DNA from: Daejeonella sp. H1SJ63 | GTDB taxonomy: Bacteria > Bacteroidota > Bacteroidia > Sphingobacteriales > Sphingobacteriaceae | Assembly: GCF_029360775.1 (NCBI RefSeq) | Contig: NZ_JARKMZ010000002.1 | Span: 124,001-188,000, forward strand | Direction of reading: 5' to 3' | DNA: 64,000 bases | Part shown: positions 8,346-17,915 of the stretch, piece after piece | Layout of the letters: every line of letters begins with the position of its first letter | Position numbering within the stretch: position 1 is the stretch's first letter | Notes under the pieces: generated by a model | The model's database searches: none | What the model saw: the letters and a program-made list of their open reading frames with translations, nothing else | Told to the model about the DNA's origin: nothing | Position numbers and translations under genes: made by a program

Positions 8346-9623
8346 ATGAGAAGCATCTCATTGTTTTTTAGAAATGTTGCAAAATCACTGATACTGGTTT
8401 CTTTCCTGAGTTCGGCAGCTGTTTCATCGGCCAGTGCTCAGGATGCTAAAGCCGGTGCGGCGATTTTTAAGCAAAAATGTACCGCTTGCCATGCCATTGA
8501 TAAAGCGGTAGTTGGTCCGGCCCTTAAAGGCGTAGACACAAAGTATGATGAAGCCTGGTTGGTCAAATGGGTCAAAAATGCTCCGTCTTTAATTGCTTCA
8601 GGCGATGCTCAGGCAGTTAAAGCAGCCGGGTTTTCTCCTGCGATGATGTCAGCTTTCCCTGAGCTTTCAGACGATGATGTAAAAAACATTATTGCTTATG
8701 TAAAGGTTGGTGATGTGAAGCCTGCGGCAGCAGCAGGTGCAGCCGGAGCTGCAGCAGAAGGAGCGGCCGCTTCAGAGCAGGGGGTTAGTAACTTCATGCT
8801 TTTTGGCTTGCTTGCTGTTATCATTATTGCTTTCATTGTAATTCTTGTTTTAAACCGTGTGATCTCAACTCTGGAGCGTGTAATGCTGCAGAAAAAAGGA
8901 ATCGCTGTTGAAGATGAGGAGGCTGAAAGCGCAGATCGTTTTGCAGGATTAAAGAAGTTATCCAAGAACAAAAAGTTCATTCTGTTTATTGTACTTCTAT
9001 GTATCATTTTCCTTGGCTCTGCCGGATGGAAAGGTATGTGGGAAACAGGCGTTCACACTGGCTATCAGCCGGTTCAGCCAATCAAGTTTTCGCACCAGTT
9101 ACACGCAGGGGTTAACAAAATTGACTGTCAGTACTGCCATTCAGGTGCAGCTACCTCTAAGAATGCTTCAATTCCATCTTTAAATGTTTGTATGAACTGC
9201 CATAACTATGTTACGGCTTCTGAAAAATATGATGGAAAGACCTCTCCTGAGATCATGAAAATTTATTCTGCTCTTGATTACAATGAAGAAACCAAGCAGT
9301 ATGGAAACAATACTAAGCCGGTAGAATGGATCAGAATCCATAATCTTCCTGATCTGGCTTATTTCAACCACTCACAGCACGTTTCAGTTGCAGGTATCGA
9401 ATGTCAGAAATGTCACGGTCCGATTCAGACCATGGAAGAGGTATACCAATATTCACCACTTACCATGAAATGGTGTATTAATTGCCATAAACAAACTGAA
9501 GTTAATCATAAGGATAACCCTTACTATGACAAACTTATCGCAGCACATGATAAGCTGAAAAAGGGTGAGAAAGTTACAGCTGCCGTTTTAGGTGGTTTGG
9601 AGTGTGCGAAGTGCCACTATTAA
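8346..9623 (+). CDS. actA: Alternative complex III subunit ActA with extra monohaem cytochrome domain
   Basis: A 425-residue multihaem cytochrome c of the quinol:cytochrome c oxidoreductase (Act). After a signal sequence comes a class I cytochrome c domain (C45-T-A-C48-H49, with a Met-rich ligand region near 99), an Ala-rich linker, a membrane helix (about 150-170), a second helix (about 207-225), then the five ActA haem motifs at C261, C282, C353, C377 and C420. That makes six CxxCH in one chain, where the core family protein has five. The added haem may shorten electron transfer to or from the oxidase. First gene of act-cox; actB follows 46 nt later. Confidence 0.93.
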   Translation: MRSISLFFRNVAKSLILVSFLSSAAVSSASAQDAKAGAAIFKQKCTACHAIDKAVVGPALKGVDTKYDEAWLVKWVKNAPSLIASGDAQAVKAAGFSPAMMSAFPELSDDDVKNIIAYVKVGDVKPAAAAGAAGAAAEGAAASEQGVSNFMLFGLLAVIIIAFIVILVLNRVISTLERVMLQKKGIAVEDEEAESADRFAGLKKLSKNKKFILFIVLLCIIFLGSAGWKGMWETGVHTGYQPVQPIKFSHQLHAGVNKIDCQYCHSGAATSKNASIPSLNVCMNCHNYVTASEKYDGKTSPEIMKIYSALDYNEETKQYGNNTKPVEWIRIHNLPDLAYFNHSQHVSVAGIECQKCHGPIQTMEEVYQYSPLTMKWCINCHKQTEVNHKDNPYYDKLIAAHDKLKKGEKVTAAVLGGLECAKCHY

Positions 9624-9669
9624 TTAGAATAATTTTAAGATAACATACGTATACAGTTATATAGCTTAA

Positions 9670-12600
9670 ATGGAAAGCAATAAAAAATACTGGAAAGGTT
9701 TAGAAGAGCTGCAGAACACCAAAGATTTTGTTGAAAAGAACAAAAACGAGTTCGCTGAACCAATTCCAATGGAAGAAGTTCTGAATGAGGCAGGTTTAAG
9801 TACCGTAGCCCCTCGCCGCGACTTTTTAAAAGCGCTTGGTTTTGGTTTAGGTGCAGTAACTCTCGCTGCTTGTCAGAAAACCCCTGTTCACAAATCAATT
9901 CCTTACCTGATTAAACCTGAAGAAATAGTTCCGGGTATTCCTAACTATTATACTTCAACTTATAACGGTAACAGCATATTAGTTAAAACCCGCGAAGGTC
10001 GTCCGATTAAGATTGAAGGAAATCCAAACTGTATTATCAGTAAAGGAAGTATGGATGCAAAGGGTCAGGCTTCAGTCCTTGATCTTTATGATGTTTCCAA
10101 ACTGAAATCACCTGTGCTGAATGATTCAGAAGTTAGCTGGGATAAGGTTGATGAATTTGTAAAAGGAGAACTACAGAAAGTTAAAGCAGGGGGAAAGGGT
10201 ATCCGTATCGTATCTTCTACTATTAACAGTCCTTCTGCAAAAGCAGCTATTGCTGATTTTACTGCTCAGTATCCGTCTGCCAGACTTGTTCAGGTAGATG
10301 CTGTTTCCTATACAGGTATAATTAAAGCTAATGAAAACAGTTTCGGGAAGGCAGTACTTCCAAGATATCGTTTTGACAGAGCTGATCTGATTGTAAGTTT
10401 TGGTGCAGATTTTCTGGGTACCTGGATTTCACCACTTGAATTCAGTCGCGCTTATGTTTCGAAAAGAAATAATGCTGCTCTGGAAAGCAAGAAGATGTCG
10501 CGCCATATTCAGTTTGAGGCCGGAATGAGTGTTACCGGTACCAACGCTGATACCCGTCTTCCTTTGAAACCATCTGAAGAGGGTATTGCATTATTAAACT
10601 TATATGCGGCATTGGGTGGTGTTGTAACTGGTAATAAACCTCTTGCAAATAATCCGAATGCTGATAAAGCTATCGCAATTGCTGCAAAAGAGCTTCTTGC
10701 TGCAAAAGGACGTTCTTTAGTTGTTAGTGGTTCTAACGATGTTTCAGTTCAGATCCTTGTAAATGCCATCAACTCACTTATCGGAAGTTATGGTACTACA
10801 ATTGATCTTGATAATCCTTCTTACCAATACCAGGGAAATGATGCTGACTTTGTTTCATTAATTAATGAAATGAATCGTGGCGAAGTTGATGCGGTATTCT
10901 TCCTGAATACAAATCCGGCTTACGAGTATGCTGATTCAAAAGCATTTACAGATGCGCTGGCAAAAGTGAAACTGCGTGTTTCCTTTGCTGACCGTAAGGA
11001 TGAAACTTCATCATTATGTCAGGTTATTGCTCCAAATCTTCATTTTCTGGAGTCATGGGGTGATTCAAATCCTGTAGAAGGTTATTATACCATTGCACAG
11101 CCAACCATTAATCCTGTTTATAATTCACGAAGTGCAGAACAGGGATTATTAATCTGGTCTGAGAATCCGGTTACCGATTATTATCAGTATGTTCAGAATA
11201 CTTGGGCAAAATCAATTTTGCCTCAGGCCGGTATCAGCTGGAAAGAATTACTTCAGAAAGGTTCAGTTACATTACCTGAGCGTTCTGCCGGAGCATATAC
11301 TTTTTCCCGTGAATTAAATTCGGTAGTACAGACTATTATCGCTGAGAGCAATAATCTTGCAAAAGCTGGTGATAATGCTGTGGAACTTCATGTTTATCAG
11401 AATGTAGCTATTGGTGATGGTAAATCAGCCAATAACCCATGGTTGCAGGAGCTACCTGATCCGGTATCAAAGGTAACCTGGGATAACTTCGCTGCTATCA
11501 GTCCGAAATATGCCGAAAAACTTGGAATTTCTGAAAGAGATATGGTAGAAATTAAGGCTGATAAATACAGTGTTATTTTACCGGTATTACTTCAGCCTGG
11601 TCAGGCATTCGGAACTGTTTCTGTTGCTCTTGGATATGGCAGGACCAAGGCAGGTAAAGCAGGTTCTGAAGTAGGTAAGAATGCTTATCCATTCCTTCGT
11701 CTGGTAAATGCTACATTACAAAATACTTCTGCTGCAAGCATCAGTAAGGCCTCAGGTACTTATGAGCTTGCCCAAACTCAAACTCACCACTCAATTGAAG
11801 GCAGAAATATTGTTCGCGAAACAACTCTTAAGAACTATCTGAAGGATCCTAATTCAGGAACAGGCCATGCTCATGTTAACAAATATGATTTGTGGAATGA
11901 ATATGAAAGGCCTGGTCACAATTGGGTTATGGCTATTGATCTGAATGCATGTACCGGATGTGGTGCTTGTGTGGTAGCTTGTAATGCAGAAAATAATATT
12001 CCGGTAGTAGGACGCGATGAGGTTCGCCGTCGTCGTGAAATGCACTGGATCAGAATTGACCGTTATTATTCAATCAATGATAAAGGGAACTCTGTAACCA
12101 AAGAGAAAGAAATCGAGAAGCTTGAGAATATGGATAATGTGTCTGTAATACATCAGCCAATGATGTGTCAGCACTGCGACCATGCTCCTTGTGAAACTGT
12201 TTGTCCTGTTCTGGCAACTGTTCACTCATCCGAAGGTTTAAACCAAATGGCATACAACCGTTGTATAGGAACACGTTATTGTGCAAATAACTGTCCGTAT
12301 AAAGTGCGTCGCTTCAATTGGTTTAACTACTGGAATGATTCTCGTTTTGATAATTACCTGAACAACGAGTTTACTCAGCTGGTTCTAAACCCTGATGTTA
12401 CAACCCGTTCAAGAGGGGTAATGGAAAAATGTTCAATGTGTGTTCAGCGGATTCAGGCTGGAAAACTCCAGGCTAAATTAGAGAAACGTACATTGAAAGA
12501 CGGTGATGTTAAAGTTGCCTGTCAGCAAACATGTCCAACAAATGCTATCATCTTTGGTGATGCAAATGATCCGGAATCAGCAGTGTCTAAAGCACTGAAG

Positions 12601-12690
12601 AGTGAGCGTACATTCTATGTACTGGAAGAGATCAATGTAAAACCAGGTGTTGGATATCAAACAAAAGTTAGAAATACTGTAGAGGTTTAA
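9670..12690 (+). CDS. actB: Alternative complex III subunit ActB (molybdopterin-like/iron-sulfur protein)
   Basis: A 1006-residue fusion of a molybdopterin-oxidoreductase-like domain and a ferredoxin-like FeS domain, the family architecture. The N-terminus has a Tat-type R49-R50-DFLK followed by a lipobox LAAC (C68), so it is probably Tat-exported and lipid-anchored. Cys clusters sit at C761 (CTGCGACVVAC), C833 (CQHCDHAPCETVCP), C865 (CIGTRYCANNCP), C921 (CSMC) and C951 (CQQTCP), enough for several FeS clusters. In characterised ACIII no molybdenum cofactor is bound. It relays electrons within the complex at the periplasmic face. Confidence 0.95.
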   Translation: MESNKKYWKGLEELQNTKDFVEKNKNEFAEPIPMEEVLNEAGLSTVAPRRDFLKALGFGLGAVTLAACQKTPVHKSIPYLIKPEEIVPGIPNYYTSTYNGNSILVKTREGRPIKIEGNPNCIISKGSMDAKGQASVLDLYDVSKLKSPVLNDSEVSWDKVDEFVKGELQKVKAGGKGIRIVSSTINSPSAKAAIADFTAQYPSARLVQVDAVSYTGIIKANENSFGKAVLPRYRFDRADLIVSFGADFLGTWISPLEFSRAYVSKRNNAALESKKMSRHIQFEAGMSVTGTNADTRLPLKPSEEGIALLNLYAALGGVVTGNKPLANNPNADKAIAIAAKELLAAKGRSLVVSGSNDVSVQILVNAINSLIGSYGTTIDLDNPSYQYQGNDADFVSLINEMNRGEVDAVFFLNTNPAYEYADSKAFTDALAKVKLRVSFADRKDETSSLCQVIAPNLHFLESWGDSNPVEGYYTIAQPTINPVYNSRSAEQGLLIWSENPVTDYYQYVQNTWAKSILPQAGISWKELLQKGSVTLPERSAGAYTFSRELNSVVQTIIAESNNLAKAGDNAVELHVYQNVAIGDGKSANNPWLQELPDPVSKVTWDNFAAISPKYAEKLGISERDMVEIKADKYSVILPVLLQPGQAFGTVSVALGYGRTKAGKAGSEVGKNAYPFLRLVNATLQNTSAASISKASGTYELAQTQTHHSIEGRNIVRETTLKNYLKDPNSGTGHAHVNKYDLWNEYERPGHNWVMAIDLNACTGCGACVVACNAENNIPVVGRDEVRRRREMHWIRIDRYYSINDKGNSVTKEKEIEKLENMDNVSVIHQPMMCQHCDHAPCETVCPVLATVHSSEGLNQMAYNRCIGTRYCANNCPYKVRRFNWFNYWNDSRFDNYLNNEFTQLVLNPDVTTRSRGVMEKCSMCVQRIQAGKLQAKLEKRTLKDGDVKVACQQTCPTNAIIFGDANDPESAVSKALKSERTFYVLEEINVKPGVGYQTKVRNTVEV

Positions 12691-12711
12691 TACAAGAAAT
12701 TTAATAAAGAT

Positions 12712-14190
12712 ATGTCATCTCATCACGAGTCTATACTTAGAGAACCCTTAGTAACCGGTGAAAATATTACCTACTCCAGGGTCACCGAAGAAATATTGGT
12801 TCCTGTAGAAAATAAACCAAATAAAGCCTGGTGGATAGGCTTCATTGTATCTGTACTTGGTGCGGGACTTTGGGTATTTGCTGTTAGCTGGACCTTCTGG
12901 TTCGGTATCGGTGAATGGGGATTAAATAAAACTGTTGGCTGGGCATGGGATATTACCGGTTTCGTATGGTGGGTAGGTATCGGTCATGCCGGAACTCTTA
13001 TCTCAGCGGTATTATTACTGTTCAGACAAAACTGGCGGAATTCCATTAACCGTTCGGCAGAAGCAATGACCATTTTTGCCGTTATCTGTGCTGCCACTTA
13101 TATTATTTCTCACATGGGTCGTCCATGGTTATTTACCTGGGCGCTTCCCCTGCCAAATCAGTTCGGGTCATTATGGGTGAACTTTAACTCACCATTGGTA
13201 TGGGACGTATTCGCGATCTCAACTTATTTCTCGGTTTCTTTAGTATTCTGGTATACAGGTTTACTTCCTGATATCGCAACTATCCGCGACCGTGCAAAAG
13301 GTACCCGCCGCCGTGTTTATTCTATTTTATCTTTCGGATGGAATGGATCTGTTAAAACCTGGCAGCGTTTTGAATTGGTTTCGTTAATCCTTGCAGGTGT
13401 TTCTACCCCTCTGGTACTTTCTGTACACACGATCGTATCTATGGACTTTGCAACTTCAGTTATTCCGGGATGGCATACAACCATTTTCCCTCCATACTTT
13501 GTTGCAGGTGCGATCTTCTCAGGATTTGCAATGGTTCAGACTTTATTGCTGGTAACACGTAAAGTAATGAATTTCGAAAACTACATTACGATGTTCCATA
13601 TTGAGTCGATGAATAAGATTATCATCGTTACCGGTTCTATCGTGGGTGTGGCTTACCTTACTGAGTTATTCATTGCCTGGTATTCTGGTGTTGAATACGA
13701 GCAATATGCATTCTTAAACAGGGTGAGTGGTCCGTATGCCTGGGCTTACTGGATCATGATGACCTGTAACGTGATCTCTCCCCAGTTATTCTGGTTCAAG
13801 AAGATCCGTACAAGCATTGCTATTTCATGGATATTATCTATTGTAGTAAACATCGGTATGTGGTTTGAGCGTTTCGTAATTATCGTTACCTCACTTCACC
13901 GTGATTATCTTACTTCAAGCTGGGTTATGTTCTACCCAACCTGGGTTGATGTGGCTATATTCATTGGATCAATAGGTGTATTCTTTACCTTATTCCTTCT
14001 GTTCCTGCGATTCTTACCTGCTATTGCAATGGCTGAGGTTAAATTATTGCTGAAGAGCTCAAGTGATCAGGCTAAGCAAAAACTGATCCGCGAAAAAGCA
14101 GTAGATCAAGTTCATGCTGAATATTATCTGGAATCTCTGGAAAAATATGATAGTGTTTCACCTAAAGTTGCTGAATTCCAAAAAGTTTAA
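12712..14190 (+). CDS. actC: Alternative complex III subunit ActC (NrfD/PsrC-like)
   Basis: A 492-residue polytopic membrane protein of the NrfD/PsrC family with about ten helices, rich in Trp and Phe at helix ends. In ACIII this subunit binds the quinol and is a candidate for proton translocation. It starts 21 nt after actB and ends 2 nt before actD. The C-terminal tail of about 40 residues is charged and cytoplasmic. Confidence 0.93.
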   Translation: MSSHHESILREPLVTGENITYSRVTEEILVPVENKPNKAWWIGFIVSVLGAGLWVFAVSWTFWFGIGEWGLNKTVGWAWDITGFVWWVGIGHAGTLISAVLLLFRQNWRNSINRSAEAMTIFAVICAATYIISHMGRPWLFTWALPLPNQFGSLWVNFNSPLVWDVFAISTYFSVSLVFWYTGLLPDIATIRDRAKGTRRRVYSILSFGWNGSVKTWQRFELVSLILAGVSTPLVLSVHTIVSMDFATSVIPGWHTTIFPPYFVAGAIFSGFAMVQTLLLVTRKVMNFENYITMFHIESMNKIIIVTGSIVGVAYLTELFIAWYSGVEYEQYAFLNRVSGPYAWAYWIMMTCNVISPQLFWFKKIRTSIAISWILSIVVNIGMWFERFVIIVTSLHRDYLTSSWVMFYPTWVDVAIFIGSIGVFFTLFLLFLRFLPAIAMAEVKLLLKSSSDQAKQKLIREKAVDQVHAEYYLESLEKYDSVSPKVAEFQKV

Positions 14191-14192
14191 AG

Positions 14193-14729
14193 ATGAGTAA
14201 TATAAAATATATTTTAGGCCATTTTGAAGATCCGGACGATCTGATGCATGGAATAGATAAGCTTCAGGAGAATAATGTAGATATTTATGATGTCTATACT
14301 CCTATGCCTATTCACGGTATTGAAGATAAATTAGGTATCAAACGTTCGCGTTTGGGTAAAGTAGCTTTTGGCTTCGGTATGACCGGTACAATAACAGCCA
14401 TCTCGATGATTACCTATATGCTGGTTATAGACTGGCCTATGAATATCGGAGGAAAGCCTCATTTTGCATTCCCTGATTTTATTCCGATCATGTTCGAGTT
14501 AACTGTCCTTTTCGCTGCCTTTGGAATGGTAGGGACCTATTTCTTTGCTAACCATTTAGCTCCGGGGCGTGCTCCCAGAGTGATGGACCTGAGAGCTACA
14601 AATGACAGGTTTGTTATTGCAATTGATGCAAAGACCAATACAGCACATGACCAAATTGACAACATTTTAAAAGAAGCCGGTGCTGTTGAAGTAAAGCACA
14701 ACGAAAGGAAATATGTTAGTTATGAATAA
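14193..14729 (+). CDS. actD: Alternative complex III subunit ActD (DUF3341)
   Basis: A 178-residue protein of the DUF3341 family with two membrane helices (about 62-82 and 100-122) and soluble ends. The N-terminal YILGHFEDPDDLM segment is typical of the family. It is a structural subunit of ACIII without cofactors. Its stop codon lies inside the start region of actE, giving an 8-nt overlap if actE begins at 14722. Confidence 0.92.
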   Translation: MSNIKYILGHFEDPDDLMHGIDKLQENNVDIYDVYTPMPIHGIEDKLGIKRSRLGKVAFGFGMTGTITAISMITYMLVIDWPMNIGGKPHFAFPDFIPIMFELTVLFAAFGMVGTYFFANHLAPGRAPRVMDLRATNDRFVIAIDAKTNTAHDQIDNILKEAGAVEVKHNERKYVSYE

Positions 14730-15306
14730 GCTCCTAATAATTTGTACCGTTTTCTTAACTGTTGCAGCTGCTTCAGTTATTTCATCCTGTTCAGATAACA
14801 GAAGTACCGGGTTAGAGTTTGCCCGTAATATGTATGATCCGATTGCTTATAACCCGGATCAGGCCAATAAAAACTTTAAAGACGGTAAAACAGCTCAAAC
14901 TCCTCCTGCCGGAACTATGCCTGTAGGATTTGATAAAATTGATGCTTATCCGAATACTCCTGAAGGTTATCAGTCTGCAGGAGCATCTTTAAGCAATCCG
15001 CTTCCTGTAAGTGTTAAAACATTGGAAGAAGGTAAGTCTCTTTATTTAACAATGTGTTCTCATTGCCACGGACTTGAAGGAAAGGGTGATGGTTCTATAG
15101 TAAAACTTGGTAAGTTCCCGGCTCCTCCATCTTATGGAACAGGTAACTCTTCAAGAGGTGGATTAATGAAGGATCTTACAGATGGTAAGATTTACCATAC
15201 AATCACTTATGGTGTTAACTTAATGGGTTCGCATAAATCTCAATTATCTCCTGCTCAAAGGTGGAAAATTGTTATGTACGTTCACGAATTACAAAAATTA
15301 CAATAG
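14722..15306 (+). CDS. actE: Alternative complex III subunit ActE (monohaem cytochrome c lipoprotein)
   Basis: A monohaem cytochrome c of about 194 residues with a lipoprotein signal (SSC lipobox near residue 26). The haem site is CSHCHG (C112/C115/H116), with a later Met ligand candidate in NLMGSH. I chose the ATG at 14722 because it places the hydrophobic signal directly at the N-terminus; an in-frame ATG at 14713 would add three residues. It likely hands electrons from ActA toward the oxidase or a soluble cytochrome. Confidence 0.92.
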   Translation: MNKLLIICTVFLTVAAASVISSCSDNRSTGLEFARNMYDPIAYNPDQANKNFKDGKTAQTPPAGTMPVGFDKIDAYPNTPEGYQSAGASLSNPLPVSVKTLEEGKSLYLTMCSHCHGLEGKGDGSIVKLGKFPAPPSYGTGNSSRGGLMKDLTDGKIYHTITYGVNLMGSHKSQLSPAQRWKIVMYVHELQKLQ

Positions 15307-15323
15307 TCAATTGCTAAAACCAG

Positions 15324-16544
15324 ATGGGAAATCATAATCATACTCATAATTTCACTGAACAATTCGAATTTTCGGGAAAATTAAAAACCTGGACTTTAAT
15401 AGCAATGGTGGTTGGAATTCTTGCTATAGCCTTCGGTTTACTTACAGGTCAGCAGGAGCGTACTTACGCCAATCTGCTTTTAATGGCTTATTATTTTACT
15501 TGTGTATGTGCAGCGGCTTTGTTCTTTATAGCACTGCAGTATGTTGCACAGGCTGGTTGGGCCATAGGTCTGATTAGAATACCTCAAGCTATGTCAAGAG
15601 TTTTGCCAATTGCAGCGCTGGTTCTTGTAATCGTTAGTGCTTCAGGTTTATTAACTCATAACTTATATCATCACTGGAATGCTGAAGGTTTGTCAGATCC
15701 CGCAAGCCCGCACTATGATAAAATCATTGCAGGCAAGTCAGGTTTTCTGAATGTTCCTTTCTTTTTAGCCAGATTGGTAATATTCCTTGGAGTTTACTCT
15801 TACTTTGCCTCCTTATTTGCAAAATACGCAGAGCGTGAAGAGATGGAAGGCGGATTGGTATTCTACGATAAGAGTTTTAAATGGTCATCTCTATTTCTGG
15901 TGATTTTTGGATTCACTACTCCAATCTGGGCTTTTGATACAATCATGTCGCTTGAGGCGCATTGGTTCTCTACCATGTTTGGATGGTATAACTTTGCTGC
16001 AATGTGGGTGAGCGGAATTTGTACAATCACACTGATCGTTATCCTTATGAAAAAAGCAGGATACCTTTCATGGGTTAATGAAAACCACCTTCACGATTTG
16101 GGAAAATTCATTTTCGCTTTCTCAATATTCTGGACTTATGTTTGGTTCTCTCAGTTTCTGTTAATTTATTATGCAAACATGCCTGAAGAAACAGTTTATT
16201 TCTACAAGCGCTGGGAGCCTGAATATCTTCCATGGTTTTGGTTGAATATCATCATCAACTTTGTTGCACCATTGCTTATTCTGATGGCAAGAGATTCAAA
16301 ACGCCAGATGAACAGATTAATGGTAGTTTGTATCATTCTTCTATGTGGACACTGGCTTGATTACTATATGATGATCATGCCGGGTACAGTTGAGTCACAC
16401 AGAGGTTTTGGAATAATTGAAATAGGAGTAGCGGTAGGTTTTGTAGGATTGTTTACCTACTTAACACTTAACCAGCTAAGTAAAAGATCTTTGGTGTCTA
16501 AAAATCATCCGTTCCTGGAAGAGAGTATTAACCACCAGATTTAA
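15324..16544 (+). CDS. actF: Alternative complex III subunit ActF (quinol:cytochrome c oxidoreductase membrane subunit)
   Basis: A 406-residue polytopic protein distantly related to ActC, with about ten helices and a His-rich N-terminus (HNHTHN). In ACIII structures ActF mirrors ActC and does not clearly bind quinone. It closes the act genes: coxB begins 40 nt downstream, which suggests co-transcription with the oxidase and fits the ACIII-oxidase supercomplex found in this phylum. Confidence 0.92.
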   Translation: MGNHNHTHNFTEQFEFSGKLKTWTLIAMVVGILAIAFGLLTGQQERTYANLLLMAYYFTCVCAAALFFIALQYVAQAGWAIGLIRIPQAMSRVLPIAALVLVIVSASGLLTHNLYHHWNAEGLSDPASPHYDKIIAGKSGFLNVPFFLARLVIFLGVYSYFASLFAKYAEREEMEGGLVFYDKSFKWSSLFLVIFGFTTPIWAFDTIMSLEAHWFSTMFGWYNFAAMWVSGICTITLIVILMKKAGYLSWVNENHLHDLGKFIFAFSIFWTYVWFSQFLLIYYANMPEETVYFYKRWEPEYLPWFWLNIIINFVAPLLILMARDSKRQMNRLMVVCIILLCGHWLDYYMMIMPGTVESHRGFGIIEIGVAVGFVGLFTYLTLNQLSKRSLVSKNHPFLEESINHQI

Positions 16545-16584
16545 TCACAGTTCTTAATAGCAAAAAGAAAATACTACGAATAAA

Positions 16585-17913
16585 ATGAGGTTAAGAGAAA
16601 TTTTTAATATCAGAACTGTAGCTGCACTGCTTACTATATGCACGCTGACTGCACAGGCAGGTAAATTGTTTGCCCAGACGCAGGATTCTACAGTTAGCTC
16701 TACAACAGCTGTAATTGATACAGCTATTAAAGCTTCCGAAGCCCTTGCTCCATCGTCTTCACCACTGATCAGCACTGCAGTTGATACTGTAGAGTACTAT
16801 AAGAACAGACAGCCGCTTGAAGCAGTAACAACAGACTTTGCCGCTGCTTACAAATCAGGTACTTATTACCTGCTTATGTTCATTCTTATTTGCATATTCA
16901 TTGCAGTTATCGGCAAGATACTGAAGGTGTATGAGTTAAGTAAGGAAATGCAGGGTAAAAAGACCGGCTCAGATGGAAGAAGAATCCATGGTGTTCTGTT
17001 TGGAATATTCCTTCTTTTTGGTCTTTACGGAGTTTACTGGTCTTACTCTGTTCAGGGCCCGATGAGTATGCACGAATCAGCATCAGTTCACGGACTTGAT
17101 ATTGACTTTATGTTTAAAGTTACCCTGATTCTGACAACAATTGTTTTTGTTCTAACACACATTGCCTTGTTCGGATTTACTTTCAAGTACAGAGGTTCTG
17201 AAAACAGAAAGGCATACTTCTATCCGCACAACAATGCTTTGGAAAGAATCTGGACTATTATTCCTGCTATAGCTTTAACAATTCTGGTATTGTTAGGATT
17301 CTTTACCTGGAGAGGTATTACCAATGTTTCTCCTGAGGATCAGAAGAAAGCAATCAGTGTTGAAGTAACTGCAGAGCAGTTTAAATGGACTCTGCGTTAT
17401 GCCGGTGCTGATAATCAGGTTGGTAAGCGTAATTATAAATTAACTACTCCAACTAATGGTCTTGGTATTGATTTCAAAGATCAAAAAAGCTGGGATGATA
17501 AATTGGTGAGTGAGATAGTACTTCCGGTTAACAGACCGGTAAGGTTTACCATTAACTCAAAAGATGTATTGCACAGTTTCTATCTTCCTGATTTCAGGGC
17601 TCAGATGAACGCTGTTCCTGGTATGCCAACTCATTTCCAGTTTACTCCTCGTTTAACTACTGCACAGGCAAGGGAAGAACGTAATAATCCTGAATATGAT
17701 TATGTACTTCTTTGTGCTAAAATTTGTGGAGCCGGACACTACAACATGCAGGTTAAAGTTACTGTAGTTTCAGAAGCTGAATATACCGCATGGTTGGCTA
17801 AACAGCCACTTTACTACAACGACGATGTAAAGAAAGAGCTTCAGCTTGCAGATAACAGCAAGACCGGAGAGAATAATACTATTGCTTTAAATTCTAATAC
17901 TATCATAAAATAA
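16585..17913 (+). CDS. coxB: Cytochrome c oxidase subunit II
   Basis: A 442-residue subunit II with a complete CuA site: a His in DVLHSF, then C377-A-K-I-C381-G-A-G-H385-Y-N-M388. A signal peptide is followed by four hydrophobic segments (about 92-112, 133-153, 170-195, 222-245), two more than the usual hairpin, which accounts for the extra length. No cytochrome c domain is fused at the C-terminus, so electrons must come from ActA/ActE or a soluble cytochrome. Starts 40 nt after actF; coxA follows 2 nt after the stop. Confidence 0.93.
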   Translation: MRLREIFNIRTVAALLTICTLTAQAGKLFAQTQDSTVSSTTAVIDTAIKASEALAPSSSPLISTAVDTVEYYKNRQPLEAVTTDFAAAYKSGTYYLLMFILICIFIAVIGKILKVYELSKEMQGKKTGSDGRRIHGVLFGIFLLFGLYGVYWSYSVQGPMSMHESASVHGLDIDFMFKVTLILTTIVFVLTHIALFGFTFKYRGSENRKAYFYPHNNALERIWTIIPAIALTILVLLGFFTWRGITNVSPEDQKKAISVEVTAEQFKWTLRYAGADNQVGKRNYKLTTPTNGLGIDFKDQKSWDDKLVSEIVLPVNRPVRFTINSKDVLHSFYLPDFRAQMNAVPGMPTHFQFTPRLTTAQAREERNNPEYDYVLLCAKICGAGHYNMQVKVTVVSEAEYTAWLAKQPLYYNDDVKKELQLADNSKTGENNTIALNSNTIIK

Positions 17914-17915
17914 TT

